Of a stretch of 64,000 nucleotides of DNA, positions 44,040 to 54,885 are shown piece after piece (the stretch's first letter is position 1; every line of letters begins with the position of its first letter). The translations under genes and the position numbers were made by a program. This stretch comes from Strigamia acuminata. Taxonomy: Eukaryota; Arthropoda; Chilopoda; Geophilomorpha; Linotaeniidae. The notes beneath the pieces were generated by a model. That model was given only the letters and a program-made list of their open reading frames with translations, was not told the DNA's origin and made no database searches. The stretch spans positions 8,396,427-8,460,426 of the forward strand of contig OX442315.1 of assembly GCA_949358305.1 (NCBI GenBank). The letters are read 5' to 3'.

Positions 44040-44203
44040 ATAATTAAAAAGAAAAGAAACACGGTGTTTGGACCCGCGTTGAAGAAGCCGGAGAAGTCGT
44101 CGACGAGCGAGAAAGGCGGTGAGAAGAACAAGACGACATCAGTCACAAAGCAGTTTCGTGTCTTAAAATGCTGCCCGAGCTGCGGGAACAGCAACATGCG
44201 AAG
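44040..44203 (+). other. Partial coding-like stretch cut by the duplication junction
   Basis: First part of the stretch described at 53535-53780, broken at 44203 where unit 2 begins. Confidence 0.4.
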
Positions 44204-44386
44204 AAAGTGCATAAAACCCCAAATTTTGGCGGTTTGGCCCACTCTTGACATCACACCAACAACAACAACACACCTCATCACTGCATGCTTAGAACTTCAC
44301 GGAATTCGAGTTGTAAAAGTAGAGAAGCGACCGCGTGGTTTAAGGGTTAAGTCGAATATGGTTTTATTCCGGAAATGACAAATATA

Positions 44387-45152
44387 CAGGGTGGTGCAGA
44401 AAGTCTGGTTCACAGTGAATAATTTCCAAACTGTTCTAGATGTTGATTCAGGAAAATGATTGTAAGGGTAGTATGTCGGGGGAAATCCAATTACGACATC
44501 CAATTTAACCTCTGAGGTCATCTTCAAGGTCATCCATATTGTAACTAGAGAACCGTGACAGTTAGAGCAAAAATGTTAATTAGAAAGTTGTAGAGCATCA
44601 TCCAATTAGTCTAGAACTGTTCTTAAAAAAATTATTTCTTACTGAAAAGTTTTGAGAAAAAAAGGTTTGAAACATTAGTCTACTCAGCTTTGTAACCTAA
44701 AACTATCATGTGGAATGTATTTACAAAATAAATTATTTCTTTTCTTTTGTGTTTCCTCTCTTCCACTTACAAGTATGACCGAATAAAATGTCCTAATTGA
44801 GGATTAGCTTGGTTGCCTCAATAGTTTTAGGTTATAATGCTGAGTTACAATGCTGAGTAAACTAATGTTTCAGACCTTTTTTCTCAAAACTTTTCAGTAA
44901 GAAATAATTTTTTTAAGAACAGTTCTAGACTAATTGGATGATGCTCTACAACTTTCTAATTCACTTTTTTGCTCTAACTGTCACGGTTCCCGAGTTACAA
45001 TATGGATAACCTTGAAGATGACCTCAGAGGTCAAATTAGATGTCATAATTGGATTTCCCCCGACATACTACCCTTACAATAATTTTGCTAAATTATCATC
45101 TAAAACGGTTTGGAAATTATTTACTGTGAACCAGACTTTCTGCACCACCCTG
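44387..45152. repeat. Foldback mariner-type MITE, unit 2
   Basis: Copy of 39687-40452 with very few differences (for example one T/C near 45092). Confidence 0.85.
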
Positions 45153-45999
45153 TATAATACAAAATATAGGGTGGACGAGGGTGTCGCAAGGCGCGTCCTG
45201 GTGGTCAGTAGTGGTCAGTCAGGGGTCCGAGGTTATAGGAAGCGATTGGGCGAGACCGGGTTGGTCACACGAGTATTGACCGTGTTTAAGTTTTGGTGAG
45301 TTGAGATTCAGCTGGTTCCACTGATATTTCGGTGGAACCAGCCACACTTGAGCTTATTACGATTTTCGGGTGACGACCGAGAAAACCCTTCACCGCCGAC
45401 CATCGTTGAGTCTCGTTGACTTGTCTGAGACTCACCATAGCCGACAGAGCAAACCGCTGCTCGTGAACCATCGTGAACGACTGTAAACCACCGCGGAGTC
45501 CCTCCGGAGTTTACAGTCTATGCCATCAAACAAACAGAAGAATTTGTATCGCTCGCTGCCGATTATTGTGTCGTTGTCACAGCAACCCACTCACTAGTGC
45601 ACTGAATTCTGCAAAGAGAATCTGATTGCATGCAGGATGACAGTTGCAGTCACGGATAGGATCAATGTTAGAATAAACATTCAAAAGGATTTTCTCGCTA
45701 ATTTAGCTGTATCCGATGTCTTGCACAGAGGTAATGTCGATGAATTCATGAATGGCAATCTTTTTAGTTATAATAAAACATAGAAAATAGTAAGTTGTAT
45801 TTTTCCAAAACTGACCAACTGTAACCAAGTGAAAGCTGATGACTCCAGTATATTTGCATCTCATATCCAAGTGTCAAGGTAAGCTTGTTTGGATTTTAAC
45901 TGAACTTAGAAAACGAAAAGCAAATTTCTATTTCTACTAGTAGTCGACATACAAGTGTTATATTAATTTAATTTTTTTCTTTCTGTTTTTGCCAGCAGT

Positions 46000-46249
46000 A
46001 TAAAGCCATATCTGTTTATTTTTGTTTTCTTTATTATGTTGGGGTTGAATGAAGTGTTTGCCTCACGTTGTCACTGGAATGGAACTCCACCGTAAGGGTA
46101 AATGCCCGAAAGGTTTCCAGCAGTGCGCTTGTTCGAGCGTCAATCTTACGCATTTAGACAGAGATGATTTGGACTGTATTTTTGGAAATATGGTATACTG
46201 TTGTTCTCCACCATGTACTTGTAGAGATCGTCAAATTGGTTTGCACTAA
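46000..46249 (+). pseudogene. Secreted Cys-rich peptide pseudogene, unit 2
   Basis: Same lost start and same 5-base deletion as 41300-41549, so both defects predate the tandem duplication. Confidence 0.8.
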
Positions 46250-46259
46250 GAATTATTTG

Positions 46260-46866
46260 TCAATTATTTGCAATATTTACAATTGTGACGGATCGTCTCT
46301 CTTATGGCAACCTGGGGATTGATTACCATGGGTCTGAAATAATGGATACAGGGACTCTGGATTGTTGGTTGTTGGCCTTTAATCCGTTGTCTAGGGGTCG
46401 GAGTACCCATCACCTGTGTCGGTGCCGTTAGGCACGCCACACCTACAACCGTCCCGTCACTCACAGGGCACTTAGCGCGTGAGTGACATGGTCGGTTGGC
46501 ATATGACATTCTGCTGTGGTACTTGCCTACACCCCATGTAGCCGCTCATGGAGGCTGCAACAAGGACATCTCCCTGTCACTGAGCGTCACAGTGGTGAAT
46601 GGGAGAAGAGCAAAGTCAACTCAGGCACTGCACTGCCCAGGCTGGCTACAGGACCTCACTAGCACACGTCCTCATTCTGTGCTGTCCAAACTCTCTTTCT
46701 CTGCTCATGCTCCTCTCACCACATCATTCAGCTCCCTCCTTCCCCACTGGATCAGTCTACCTCGCAAGATGGGTAATCAGGGGCCAGAGAGCAGTGTGTG
46801 GAGTGATGTGGGTCACCGTAGGTGGCCAAACGGTCACACAATAATTATTTTAATTATCATGTATGT
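46260..46866. repeat. Dispersed repeat block, unit 2
   Basis: Copy of 41560-42166. Confidence 0.45.
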
Positions 46867-46867
46867 A

Positions 46868-47502
46868 AAGGGTGTCCCAAAAATAATGCAAGATTTGAAT
46901 TTGCCACCATTTGTGCAGTAAATTGTTTGCAACCCTGAAACAGCAACAAATTGACAGCTGAGAGTTTAGGGTTAGGTTTAGGGTTAGTGAAAATGGAGTG
47001 TTACACGATACAAAAACGTGTTTAGGGTTAGTAAAACTGGAGCGTTACACGATACGACAACGTGTAACAATTCAATTACTGCATGAGAATTGAGACATTT
47101 CCTGATCGTGTAGTCTCTCGTTTCGGTGATTAGAATTGTAATGCACGGGTGGTTGTGGGCTTGTTGACATAGACCTATGACTTCAAATAACCCCATAAAA
47201 AGAAATCTAATGGTGTTAAATCACCTGATCTAGGGGGCCAATTCTGATCACCGAAACGAGAGAGTACACAATCAGGAAATGTCTCATGCAGTAATTGAAT
47301 TGTTACACATTGTTGTATCGTGTAACGCTCCAGTTTTACTAACCCTAAACACGTTTTTGTATCGTGTAACATTCCATTTTCACTAACCCTAAACCTAACC
47401 CTAGACTCTAAGCTGTCAATTTGTTGTTGTTTCAGGGTTGCAAACAATTTACTGCACAAATGGCGGCGAATTCAAATGTTGCGTTATTTTTGGGACACCC
47501 TT
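46868..47502. mobile_element. Foldback MITE of Tc1/mariner class, unit 2
   Basis: Copy of 42168-42802, with a few substitutions (for example near 47038 and 47090). Confidence 0.8.
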
Positions 47503-47613
47503 TATTATTAAAAAACATAACAACAGTAAATGGGCAATAAGTTGTAACCTTTTTGTTGTTTGAAAACTTGCCAGTTGTTGTGTACAGTTCTATAAAATCA
47601 TGTAATTGCATTG

Positions 47614-47829
47614 TGTAGTTTTGGTTCTAATATGTTGGAGGCATAAAAATGGAGACGCGTGGCTTGTTAGGTGAAATATTAACAGTGATGGTTTTAATCT
47701 AAAACAGATGTTTAAAAGTGCGCGGAGCACTAAATACAAAACAGGGCACTGATTGGTCAGTGCCAAATACAGGTGCACAGGTGGTAAAGACACCTGGCGG
47801 ACAGGAATATAACATTCAATAAAACAACA
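47614..47829 (-). repeat. Copia 3' LTR
   Basis: 216 bp. On the element strand it is preceded by the purine tract CAGGGGAAG. Confidence 0.93.
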
Positions 47830-47950
47830 CTTCCCCTGAATGGCAATATTCCTACATTTCAAAATTCAAAACATTTTTCTTAAGCAATTTAGACATTTAA
47901 ACATTAAAGTATTCATTCACAAACAATTCAAATATTAAAAACGATATTTC

Positions 47951-50900
47951 TTAAACAATTTCCTTCAATCCAAATTGGGCGATCAATTCTTCGTGTTTTG
48001 GCTTAAAAAGCCCCTTGGTCAACACATCGGCGACCATCTTCTCACTCTCCAGGAATTCTATGTCGATATCTCCCCGCTCACATGTTTCTCGAACGAAATG
48101 GTGGCGAATGTCGATGTGCTTGGTCCTGGAATGGAAAATTGGGTTTCGCACCAATTTGTGTGCCCCCTGATTGTCGCTATAAATGAGGGTCGTTTCCTTC
48201 TTCTTGTTGATGTATTTAATTTCGTCTAGGAAGTTTCGCAAGTAGATTGCTTCTTTTGACGCGTCGGCCAACGCCATATATTCTGCTTCGGTCGACGAGG
48301 TTGCGACGGTCTTCTGCTTTTTTGCTTCCCAGCATATTGTCGCGTTCGCGAGTTTAAAGCAGTAGCCGGTGTACGAGCGACGATCGTCCAAGTTTGCTCC
48401 CCAATCTGCATCCGTGTAGCCGACTAAGTCTTTTCCGGTCTTTTCGAATTTTAGCCCGAGATTCGATGAGTGCTTCAAATATCTTAGGACGCGTTTTGCT
48501 GCTGTCCAATGAGTTCCGGTGAAGCACGTATTATATTGACTTAATGCGCTGACGGTGTAGGAAATATCGGGTCGAGTGCAAACGGCGAGGTACATGAGTG
48601 ATCCGATTAAACTTTGGTACGGGAACTTCTCTGGATCCAGTAGCTCTTCGTCGGTCCCATCCTCCTTTTTCTTGTTTTTCTGCAATTTCTGATTTGCGTC
48701 GAGTGGAGTTGTGTTTTTCGAGCAGTCTTGCATTCCGAAACGATTCAGTATGTCCTTAACGTATTTTTTCTGCGCCATCGTGATTGATTTCGTCTTGTCG
48801 TCCTGTTTAAACTCGATTCCCAAGCAGTAGTGAATTTGTCCTAAATCCTTCATTTTGAACTCGCTCTTCAGGTTCGATTTTAATTTCTCCAAGTTTCTTT
48901 TGCAGTTCGTTGCGATGATAAAATCATCCACGTAGATTGCGACGAGCGTGATGACTTCTCCATTCGTTTGGTAATACACGCATGGGTCTGCGTTTGTTGG
49001 CTTCAGTCCGTGCTTTTGCAACTTCTCGTCCAGTTTTTTGTACCACTGGCGACCCGACTGCTTCAATCCGTATAACGCCTTTTTCATCCGGCAGACTTTT
49101 CCTTTCTTGATTTTTATTCCAGCAATAAATTCCAAATATTCGGGGAATTCCATAAAAATTTCCTCTTCGATTTCGCCGTTCAAATATGCCGTTATCGCGT
49201 CCATTTGGTGTACGGTCAATCCCAACTCGGCTGCGATTGCCATCATCATTCGAATTGATCCCGGTCGTGCGACGGGCGCGTAGGTTTCAAAGTAGTCGAT
49301 GCCTGGCTGCTGTGCATATCCTTTGGCGACCAGTCGGGCCTTTCTGCGTTCGATTGACCCGTCTGCTTCAAATTTTGTGCGGAGGACCCATCTACATCCG
49401 ATTACGTTTCTATTTTTCGGTCGGTCGCACTCCTCCCACGTTTCGTTTTCAATTAAAGCGTCGTATTCGTCCTTCATCGCTTTCATCCATTCTTGTGGGT
49501 CGTTTCCATTCAAAGCTTCGGCCGCTGTTGTTGGATCGTCGAGAATTGCTATCTGTGCAATTTCGTCCAAAACTTCATTAGTTGTTGTCAGATTCTTTCT
49601 TGTATATTTCTTTCTGGGTGGGTCCCCATTTCGGTTTGGATAAGGTTTTGGTGTTCTAGCGGATCGTCGTGGAATCGTTTTCGTGTTTTCATTTTGACGA
49701 GGTTCGGCTTCTTCGTGTTGCGTCTCTCTCTCGTTCTCATTTTCGGGCTCGGCTGCATTGTTGGGTTCGTTCTCGTTTGCGTTCTCTATTTCATCTTCGG
49801 AATTTTCGGTTCTGTTTTCGTCTGGATCTGTTCTGGAATCGGTGAAATCATTATTAAAATTATTATTATCGTCTTCTCCACATTCTTCATTCGTCTCATT
49901 TTTTGATTTTTCGACAAATTTCACGTCTCGACTTTTTATAATCTTATTTTCGCTTTTCGACCATAAACGATACGCCTTTGATCCGTCCCAATATCCGATG
50001 AGAATACATTCTTTTGACTTCGGTTCGAACTTCCCCTTGTTTGGTTTCTTGTCCAACGCGAAGACTCTGCTCCCGAAAACTCGAAAATAGTCGACATTTG
50101 GTTTTCTTCCGGTCCAAACTTGATGCGGTATTTCATTTTCCAAACTTCTAGTCGGGCATTTATTTCGGATGTGGCACGCAGTGTTGATTGCTTCCGCCCA
50201 GTATGTGTTGGGCAATTTTGCTTGCAGTAACATGCATCGTGCCATCTCGATCAAAGTTCTATTCATTCTTTCCGAGACGCCATTTTGTTCCGGGGTTCGT
50301 TCGACGCTGGTTTGGCGCTTTATGCCGTTTTCTTGTAAATATGCGTCGAATTTCTTATTTACATATTCTTTCCCGTTGTCCGATCGTAAAAGTTTGAGCG
50401 CGCATCCAGTTTCCTTCTCGCAAAAAGTTTTAAACGACTTGAATGCCTCGAAAACTTCACTTTTGTGTTTCAAAAAGTACACCTTGCACCATCTCGATTT
50501 ATCGTCGGTAAACGTCACGAAATACCTCGATCCATTCATGGACCTTGTTGGCATTGGTCCGCAAACGTCCGAGTGTACAAGTTCCAGCAGTTTTTCGCTT
50601 TTTGACGTGGAGTCAGGAAATTTCGTACTTGCGTGCTTCCCCTCGATACAAGTTTCACAAGTTGGCAGCTTGGCGTCCTTTTCCAAATTCATTCCGTCCG
50701 CCTTTTCGTTTAGTATTTTCAGACTTGACTCGTTCAGGTGCCCAAGTCTTTTGTGCCATTCTTGTATTTTCGTACTTGCGGGTTTTGCAGGTTTTGATCC
50801 GGTTCCGACTTCGATTTCCGCTGCAGTCGCAGCATCCTCGGTCTCGTCGACGATGTAATACAGTCCGTTCCTTTTTTCGGCGGTGAATACGATTTCTCCC

Positions 50901-52066
50901 TTCGGATTTATCACTTCTGCTGATTTATCATCGAAAATCACCTTGTGTCCCCGTTCTGTGATCTTCCCGACTGACATCAAATTCGTTCGTAAATCTCGTA
51001 CCAAAAGAGTTTCCGCCAAATCCAGCTTCACATTTCCGTTCCCGGTGTTGACGACAATTTTCGCGGTTCCTTTTCCGTCGATTTTTGTACTCGCTTTGCT
51101 GGCCAAATTTAGTTTTTGGTTTTTCAGGAATTCGATCGTCGAAAATGTTGAATCGTTCGAGCACATGTGGGAGCTGGCGCCGCTGTCCAAACACCAATTT
51201 TTCGGTCGTGGCGTCTCGCTTATCAGTGCTGTCTCGATTTGCTCGCAGAAAAATAATTCGTACTTGGATTTCTCGGCTCTTGATGCGCTTTCCTTCTTGC
51301 TTTTACTTCGGCAATCGGCGATTTTGTGGCCAATTTTTCCGCAACCGTGACACTTGTATTTGAAAGCTGGCTTCTCGGTCGAATTCGAATTTTCGTCGCC
51401 GTATTTCTTTGGTTGCTTACGTTTTTGGAACGTTTTTCTGGCCATCATGGCGTCCGATACGTCTTCTTTCTCCTTTCCGCGGGCGATTGACTCGTCTTTG
51501 ATCTTTCCCTCCAAAACTTCCAGCGAGGGCAATTTATCTTGCGATTCTATTGCGCATCTGAAGTTGTCGTAAGAGTTCGGCAGGCTTAGTAGCAGTAAGA
51601 TCGTTGTGAAGTCTTCGGGCATCTTGAAATCCATGTCTAGTAGCTTATCCACCAGCTCGAAGAATTCTTTTAAGTGGTTCTCCACGTTTTCTCCGTCCGC
51701 CATCTTGTGTGTTGCGAGTCGTTTTAACAACGTGATTTTTCTTGCCGGTCCTTTCGATTGGTACACACTATGCAGCTTCCTCCACAATTCGTTCGCGGTG
51801 TTGCAATTTTTAGCCATTCGAAGTTCCGACTGTTTTATATTTAGCAAAATGTCATTTTTGGCTGTTCGATCACTTTTCTCCCACGTTTCGATCTCCTTCA
51901 CACGTTTCGCGTTTCCTTCGATGGTTTCTGGTCGTTTCGACGTACCTTCCGCGTGCACGAGTAGGTCCCGTTGATCCAAAATTGCTTCCATCTGGATCTT
52001 CCATGTGTCGAAGTTTTCCTTTCCCAACGCCTCGATTCGAGCTGAATTTCCGCCGCCGTTCGCCAT
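47951..52066 (-). CDS. Copia Gag-Pol polyprotein
   Basis: 1371 residues in copia order: Gag with a UBN2-type capsid, zinc knuckle CHGCGKIGHKIADC at 239-252, protease Asp 294 (LDSGASSHM), integrase with the GHLNESS zinc-region block (about 440-490) and an SDNGKEY block, an acidic Glu/Asn-rich linker (about 725-830), RT with YVDD at 1045-1048, and RNase H with TDADWG and a late SSTEAEY motif. Length is normal for a full copia polyprotein. No stops or frameshifts. The start lies about 120 bases inside the 5' LTR. Active by inference only. Confidence 0.96.
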   Translation of the reverse strand: MANGGGNSARIEALGKENFDTWKIQMEAILDQRDLLVHAEGTSKRPETIEGNAKRVKEIETWEKSDRTAKNDILLNIKQSELRMAKNCNTANELWRKLHSVYQSKGPARKITLLKRLATHKMADGENVENHLKEFFELVDKLLDMDFKMPEDFTTILLLLSLPNSYDNFRCAIESQDKLPSLEVLEGKIKDESIARGKEKEDVSDAMMARKTFQKRKQPKKYGDENSNSTEKPAFKYKCHGCGKIGHKIADCRSKSKKESASRAEKSKYELFFCEQIETALISETPRPKNWCLDSGASSHMCSNDSTFSTIEFLKNQKLNLASKASTKIDGKGTAKIVVNTGNGNVKLDLAETLLVRDLRTNLMSVGKITERGHKVIFDDKSAEVINPKGEIVFTAEKRNGLYYIVDETEDAATAAEIEVGTGSKPAKPASTKIQEWHKRLGHLNESSLKILNEKADGMNLEKDAKLPTCETCIEGKHASTKFPDSTSKSEKLLELVHSDVCGPMPTRSMNGSRYFVTFTDDKSRWCKVYFLKHKSEVFEAFKSFKTFCEKETGCALKLLRSDNGKEYVNKKFDAYLQENGIKRQTSVERTPEQNGVSERMNRTLIEMARCMLLQAKLPNTYWAEAINTACHIRNKCPTRSLENEIPHQVWTGRKPNVDYFRVFGSRVFALDKKPNKGKFEPKSKECILIGYWDGSKAYRLWSKSENKIIKSRDVKFVEKSKNETNEECGEDDNNNFNNDFTDSRTDPDENRTENSEDEIENANENEPNNAAEPENENERETQHEEAEPRQNENTKTIPRRSARTPKPYPNRNGDPPRKKYTRKNLTTTNEVLDEIAQIAILDDPTTAAEALNGNDPQEWMKAMKDEYDALIENETWEECDRPKNRNVIGCRWVLRTKFEADGSIERRKARLVAKGYAQQPGIDYFETYAPVARPGSIRMMMAIAAELGLTVHQMDAITAYLNGEIEEEIFMEFPEYLEFIAGIKIKKGKVCRMKKALYGLKQSGRQWYKKLDEKLQKHGLKPTNADPCVYYQTNGEVITLVAIYVDDFIIATNCKRNLEKLKSNLKSEFKMKDLGQIHYCLGIEFKQDDKTKSITMAQKKYVKDILNRFGMQDCSKNTTPLDANQKLQKNKKKEDGTDEELLDPEKFPYQSLIGSLMYLAVCTRPDISYTVSALSQYNTCFTGTHWTAAKRVLRYLKHSSNLGLKFEKTGKDLVGYTDADWGANLDDRRSYTGYCFKLANATICWEAKKQKTVATSSTEAEYMALADASKEAIYLRNFLDEIKYINKKKETTLIYSDNQGAHKLVRNPIFHSRTKHIDIRHHFVRETCERGDIDIEFLESEKMVADVLTKGLFKPKHEELIAQFGLKEIV

Positions 52067-52156
52067 CGTTTCTTAGTTCTGTTTCTTGTGGAATGTTCGT
52101 GTTAAATTCGTTTTTAACTTCCTCGAATGTTCCGGTACAAAACTTGATGATTTTTA

Positions 52157-52187
52157 AGCGCAGTGGAAGCGTGCTGGGCCCATAACC
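52157..52187 (-). promoter_or_regulatory. Copia primer-binding site complementary to the 5' half of initiator tRNA-Met
   Basis: Next to the 5' LTR the window strand reads AGCGCAGTGGAAGCGTGCTG then GGCCCATAACC, about 31 bases that match the 5' half of eukaryotic initiator tRNA-Met through its CAU anticodon loop with one or two changes. The element RNA is the complement, so it can pair with a tRNA half-molecule. Drosophila copia is known to use such an internal tRNA fragment as primer; the unusual length of pairing here is seen directly. Confidence 0.85.
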
Positions 52188-52403
52188 TGTAGTTTTGGTT
52201 CTAATATGTTGGAGGCATAAAAATGGAGACGCGTGGCTTGTTAGGTGAAATATTAACAGTGATGGTTTTAATCTAAAACAGATGTTTAAAAGTGCGCGGA
52301 GCACTAAATACAAAACAGGGCACTGATTGGTCAGTGCCAAATACAGGTGCACAGGTGGTAAAGACACCTGGCGGACAGGAATATAACATTCAATAAAACA
52401 ACA
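52188..52403 (-). repeat. Copia 5' LTR
   Basis: 216 bp, identical to the other LTR as read. Confidence 0.93.
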
Positions 52404-52734
52404 CATTGTGTTTATCAAATACCACAATTAATTTGTTCTCAAGGATCTACTAAATGGCAGGTAGATCCACCATTTAATCAAGGATGCAATTTTACTGTAT
52501 AATAACAATACAACAATTAAAATTAATAATACAACCATTAAAATTAATAATACAACCATTAAAATTAACAATACTACATAAAATCTAGCAATTTTACCAT
52601 AAAAAATAATCACTAACATTAATCCAGCGTAAATTAAACATATTCATAAGTTGTTGTTTTCCAAAACTGACCAACTGTAACCAAGTGAAAGCTGATTACT
52701 CCAGCATATTTGTATCCAGTATCCAAATACCCAG

Positions 52735-52860
52735 GTAAGCTTTTTTTGGATTTTAACTGAACTTAGAACAGGAAAAGCTAATTTTTATTTCAAGCAATTT
52801 TGCCATTTCTAGCCGAAAATATTATATTAATTTAATTATACTTCTTTCTGTTTTTGCCAG
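52735..52860 (+). other. Leader intron of the Cys-rich peptide gene, unit 2
   Basis: Same GTAAGC donor and NAGNAG acceptor as in unit 1. Confidence 0.6.
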
Positions 52861-52864
52861 CAGT

Positions 52865-53125
52865 ATGAAGCCATATCTGTTTATTTTTGTTTTCATTATG
52901 ATGTTGGGGTTGTTACTGGGACTGGGAACAAACTATCGTTGTCACTGGATTGGAACTCCACCGGACTGCAAGGGTAAATGCCCGAAAGGTTTAGAGCAGT
53001 GCGCTGCTTCGATCACCAATCTTACGCATTTAGACAGAGATGATTTGGACTGTGTGTTTGGACAGATGGTATTCTGTTGTAAGCCACCATGTACTCGGAG
53101 AGATCGTCAAATTGGTTTGCGCTAA
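52865..53125 (+). CDS. Secreted cysteine-rich peptide, unit 2 (intact)
   Basis: 86 residues, identical in protein sequence to 43370-43630, with one synonymous change (GGC to GGA) seen in the coding region. Signal peptide, eight-Cys pattern and basic tail as in unit 1. The copia insertion lies about 330 bp upstream of the leader intron, so it may have separated this copy from part of its promoter. Confidence 0.8.
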   Translation: MKPYLFIFVFIMMLGLLLGLGTNYRCHWIGTPPDCKGKCPKGLEQCAASITNLTHLDRDDLDCVFGQMVFCCKPPCTRRDRQIGLR

Positions 53126-53534
53126 GAATGTTTGTTTGATGAAATTATTTGTTAATTAAAAATACTGAATTACTCATTATTTGTAATCTGTAGCTCAAAA
53201 TAATTGACAAATAAATATTAAAAGATTAATTTAGCACTCTGAAAACTCTGAAAACTGTGAAAACTAGAATTTCAGATGTTCGACGAGTGACAGCAAAGCC
53301 ATCTTTTGGAGGAGGCTTTCACCAAGAAATTATGATGCGCACACGAATTCCAACTTGGTCAATCTGCTCATTATTTTATTTTACTCTTTTAACGTAGAAC
53401 TACGTCCTTAGATAGGGCAGTCCTTTTTGGCGGAAATGCAAACCAGCGCCAGCAATAGAAATAGCGACAGGTGCCAATTCAAATTGTTGGTAAACTAACA
53501 GCCATTTGTTTTCTTTTTTCACCTTCGAATGTAA

Positions 53535-53780
53535 ATAATTAAAAAGAAAAGAAACACGGTGTTTGGACCCGCGTTGAAGAAGCCGGAGAAGTCGTCGACG
53601 AGCGAGAAAGGCGGTGAGAAGAACAAGACGACATCAGTCACAAAGCAGTTTCGTGTCTTAAAATGCTGCCCGAGCTGCGGGAACAGCAACATGCGAAGCT
53701 CAGCAAAATCACCAAGCTCGAGAACAGAATCAATTTGTTTTTTTCTTTTCCAATCGGTTGTATTGAAACTACACAATGTT
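53535..53780 (+). other. Coding-like stretch of unknown identity
   Basis: G+C-richer than its flanks. The plus frame reads FGPALKKPEKSSTSEKGGEK and on to a CCPSC motif; a shifted frame reads MLPELREQQHAKLSKITKLE, heptad-like and probably a coiled coil. The homologous segment at 12290 lacks exactly this stretch (CACGGTG joined to TTACCTATCAG). It may be a retroelement ORF1 fragment or a retroposed exon. No function can be given. Confidence 0.35.
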
Positions 53781-54649
53781 ACCTATCAGATAATTAAAAA
53801 ATAAATAAAAAGAATTTTTTTGTTCAATTTACTTATTTACTTTATTAGAAATTGTGTGATGATTACAAATCAGTATTTATCAATGTTCACAATAGATGGC
53901 GCTGTTTAACAAACGCGCGTAATTCAAACTTGATAAAACTAAAAAGTGTGATAAATCATTATTTGGACACAGTGAATAAAATATAACTATTTTATTCAAC
54001 ACAAACTAAGTAATTATTTACTTGACAATGTTGATTCTATCGAATCAATATCCACGTTACTTACCTGTCAAAGGGAACCAATCGGACCCTTCTGGACCCC
54101 AACTGGGCCCATCTGGACATAGTCATATATTAGGTCCGGACTAGTGACCCACGAATCCGCCGATTCGAGTGCTGATTGGCTGTCGCCAATCTAGTCGCTC
54201 TACAGAACTATATAAGCTCCAGTTTCTCAACCTCTCCCCCCCTGGCTTGATAACTGAACTCGTATATTGTCTGTAGTTGAATTGTTGTTATCGTTTGATT
54301 TCACTTTCTCTATCGACACATCAGGCCACCTCAGCTCTCCACAATTGGTATTCATTACTATTGTTATTGTTGTTGTAGGGCCTTTTCGGGACGACCAACC
54401 CGGTAATAGACATGCGCTCGCATGAAATGGTCCCGTAACGTTAGCTTGCTGTTCTACGGGACAGTTAGACTTCGTACGGTGGCTTAATATAATAGCCATA
54501 CACAGTAAGGCCTTGCTAGATGAAAGTAGGTCCCTCAGCTAACTGGCCTCAGTCCGCTGCAGGATGGCTGTTGTAAACAGCCCTCGCAGGTTCCCGTCTT
54601 TCTGCGATTGGTCCTTCCGCACGTTAAAAGTCGGTAAAGGGTTAATGCA

Positions 54650-54885
54650 CAGGTAACACGCCGGGTTGGTAGCCCGTGAGTAATATCTTCAAGATGTTGC
54701 AATAAATAACTACCTGGATAATGGTAATCCAACAGCAGTGGCTAATTAATATTTTACCCGGTGCTCGATCTGTTGATCCCGTCATCGTAAGGCATGCTGG
54801 CGGATGGAGAAGTCAAATCCTCCCGCGATGGTTCTCTCGACCGTCGTGACGGTCCCCGCCCCATTGTATCCTCCGGGTTAGTAAC
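54650..54885. repeat. Structured direct repeat, unit A
   Basis: Starts with a CCGGGTTGGTAGCCCG hairpin and ends with CGTAAGGCATGCTGGCGGAT then TGACGGTCCCCGCC. Unit B, after BEL2 (61284-61540), repeats both ends. BEL2 inserted exactly in the loop of the unit-B CGGGTTAGTAACCCG hairpin. Confidence 0.6.

Larger units (their letters stand above)
39502..44201 (+). repeat. Tandem duplication, unit 1 (4700 bp)
   Basis: Repeats at an exact offset of 4700 to 44202-47613 and, past the copia insertion, at an offset of 9495 up to 53698. The difference, 4795, equals copia plus its 5-bp target duplication. The junction GCGAAG/AAAGTGC at about 44203 has 2 bp of microhomology. Differences between units are rare (a few per kb by eye), so the duplication is young. 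Confidence 0.93.
47614..52403 (-). mobile_element. Ty1/copia retrotransposon, apparently intact
   Basis: 4790 bp with two 216-bp LTRs (47614-47829, 52188-52403) that are identical as read, TG...CA ends, and target duplication CATTG (47609-47613, 52404-52408). Unit 1 keeps the empty site (GCATTGTGTTTATC at 42909), so it inserted after the 4.7-kb duplication. One uninterrupted 1371-codon frame makes it a candidate active element. Confidence 0.96.
44202..53698 (+). repeat. Tandem duplication, unit 2 (4.7 kb plus copia insertion)
   Basis: Same content and order as unit 1. Interrupted at 47613 by the copia element, which unit 1 lacks. Confidence 0.93.
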
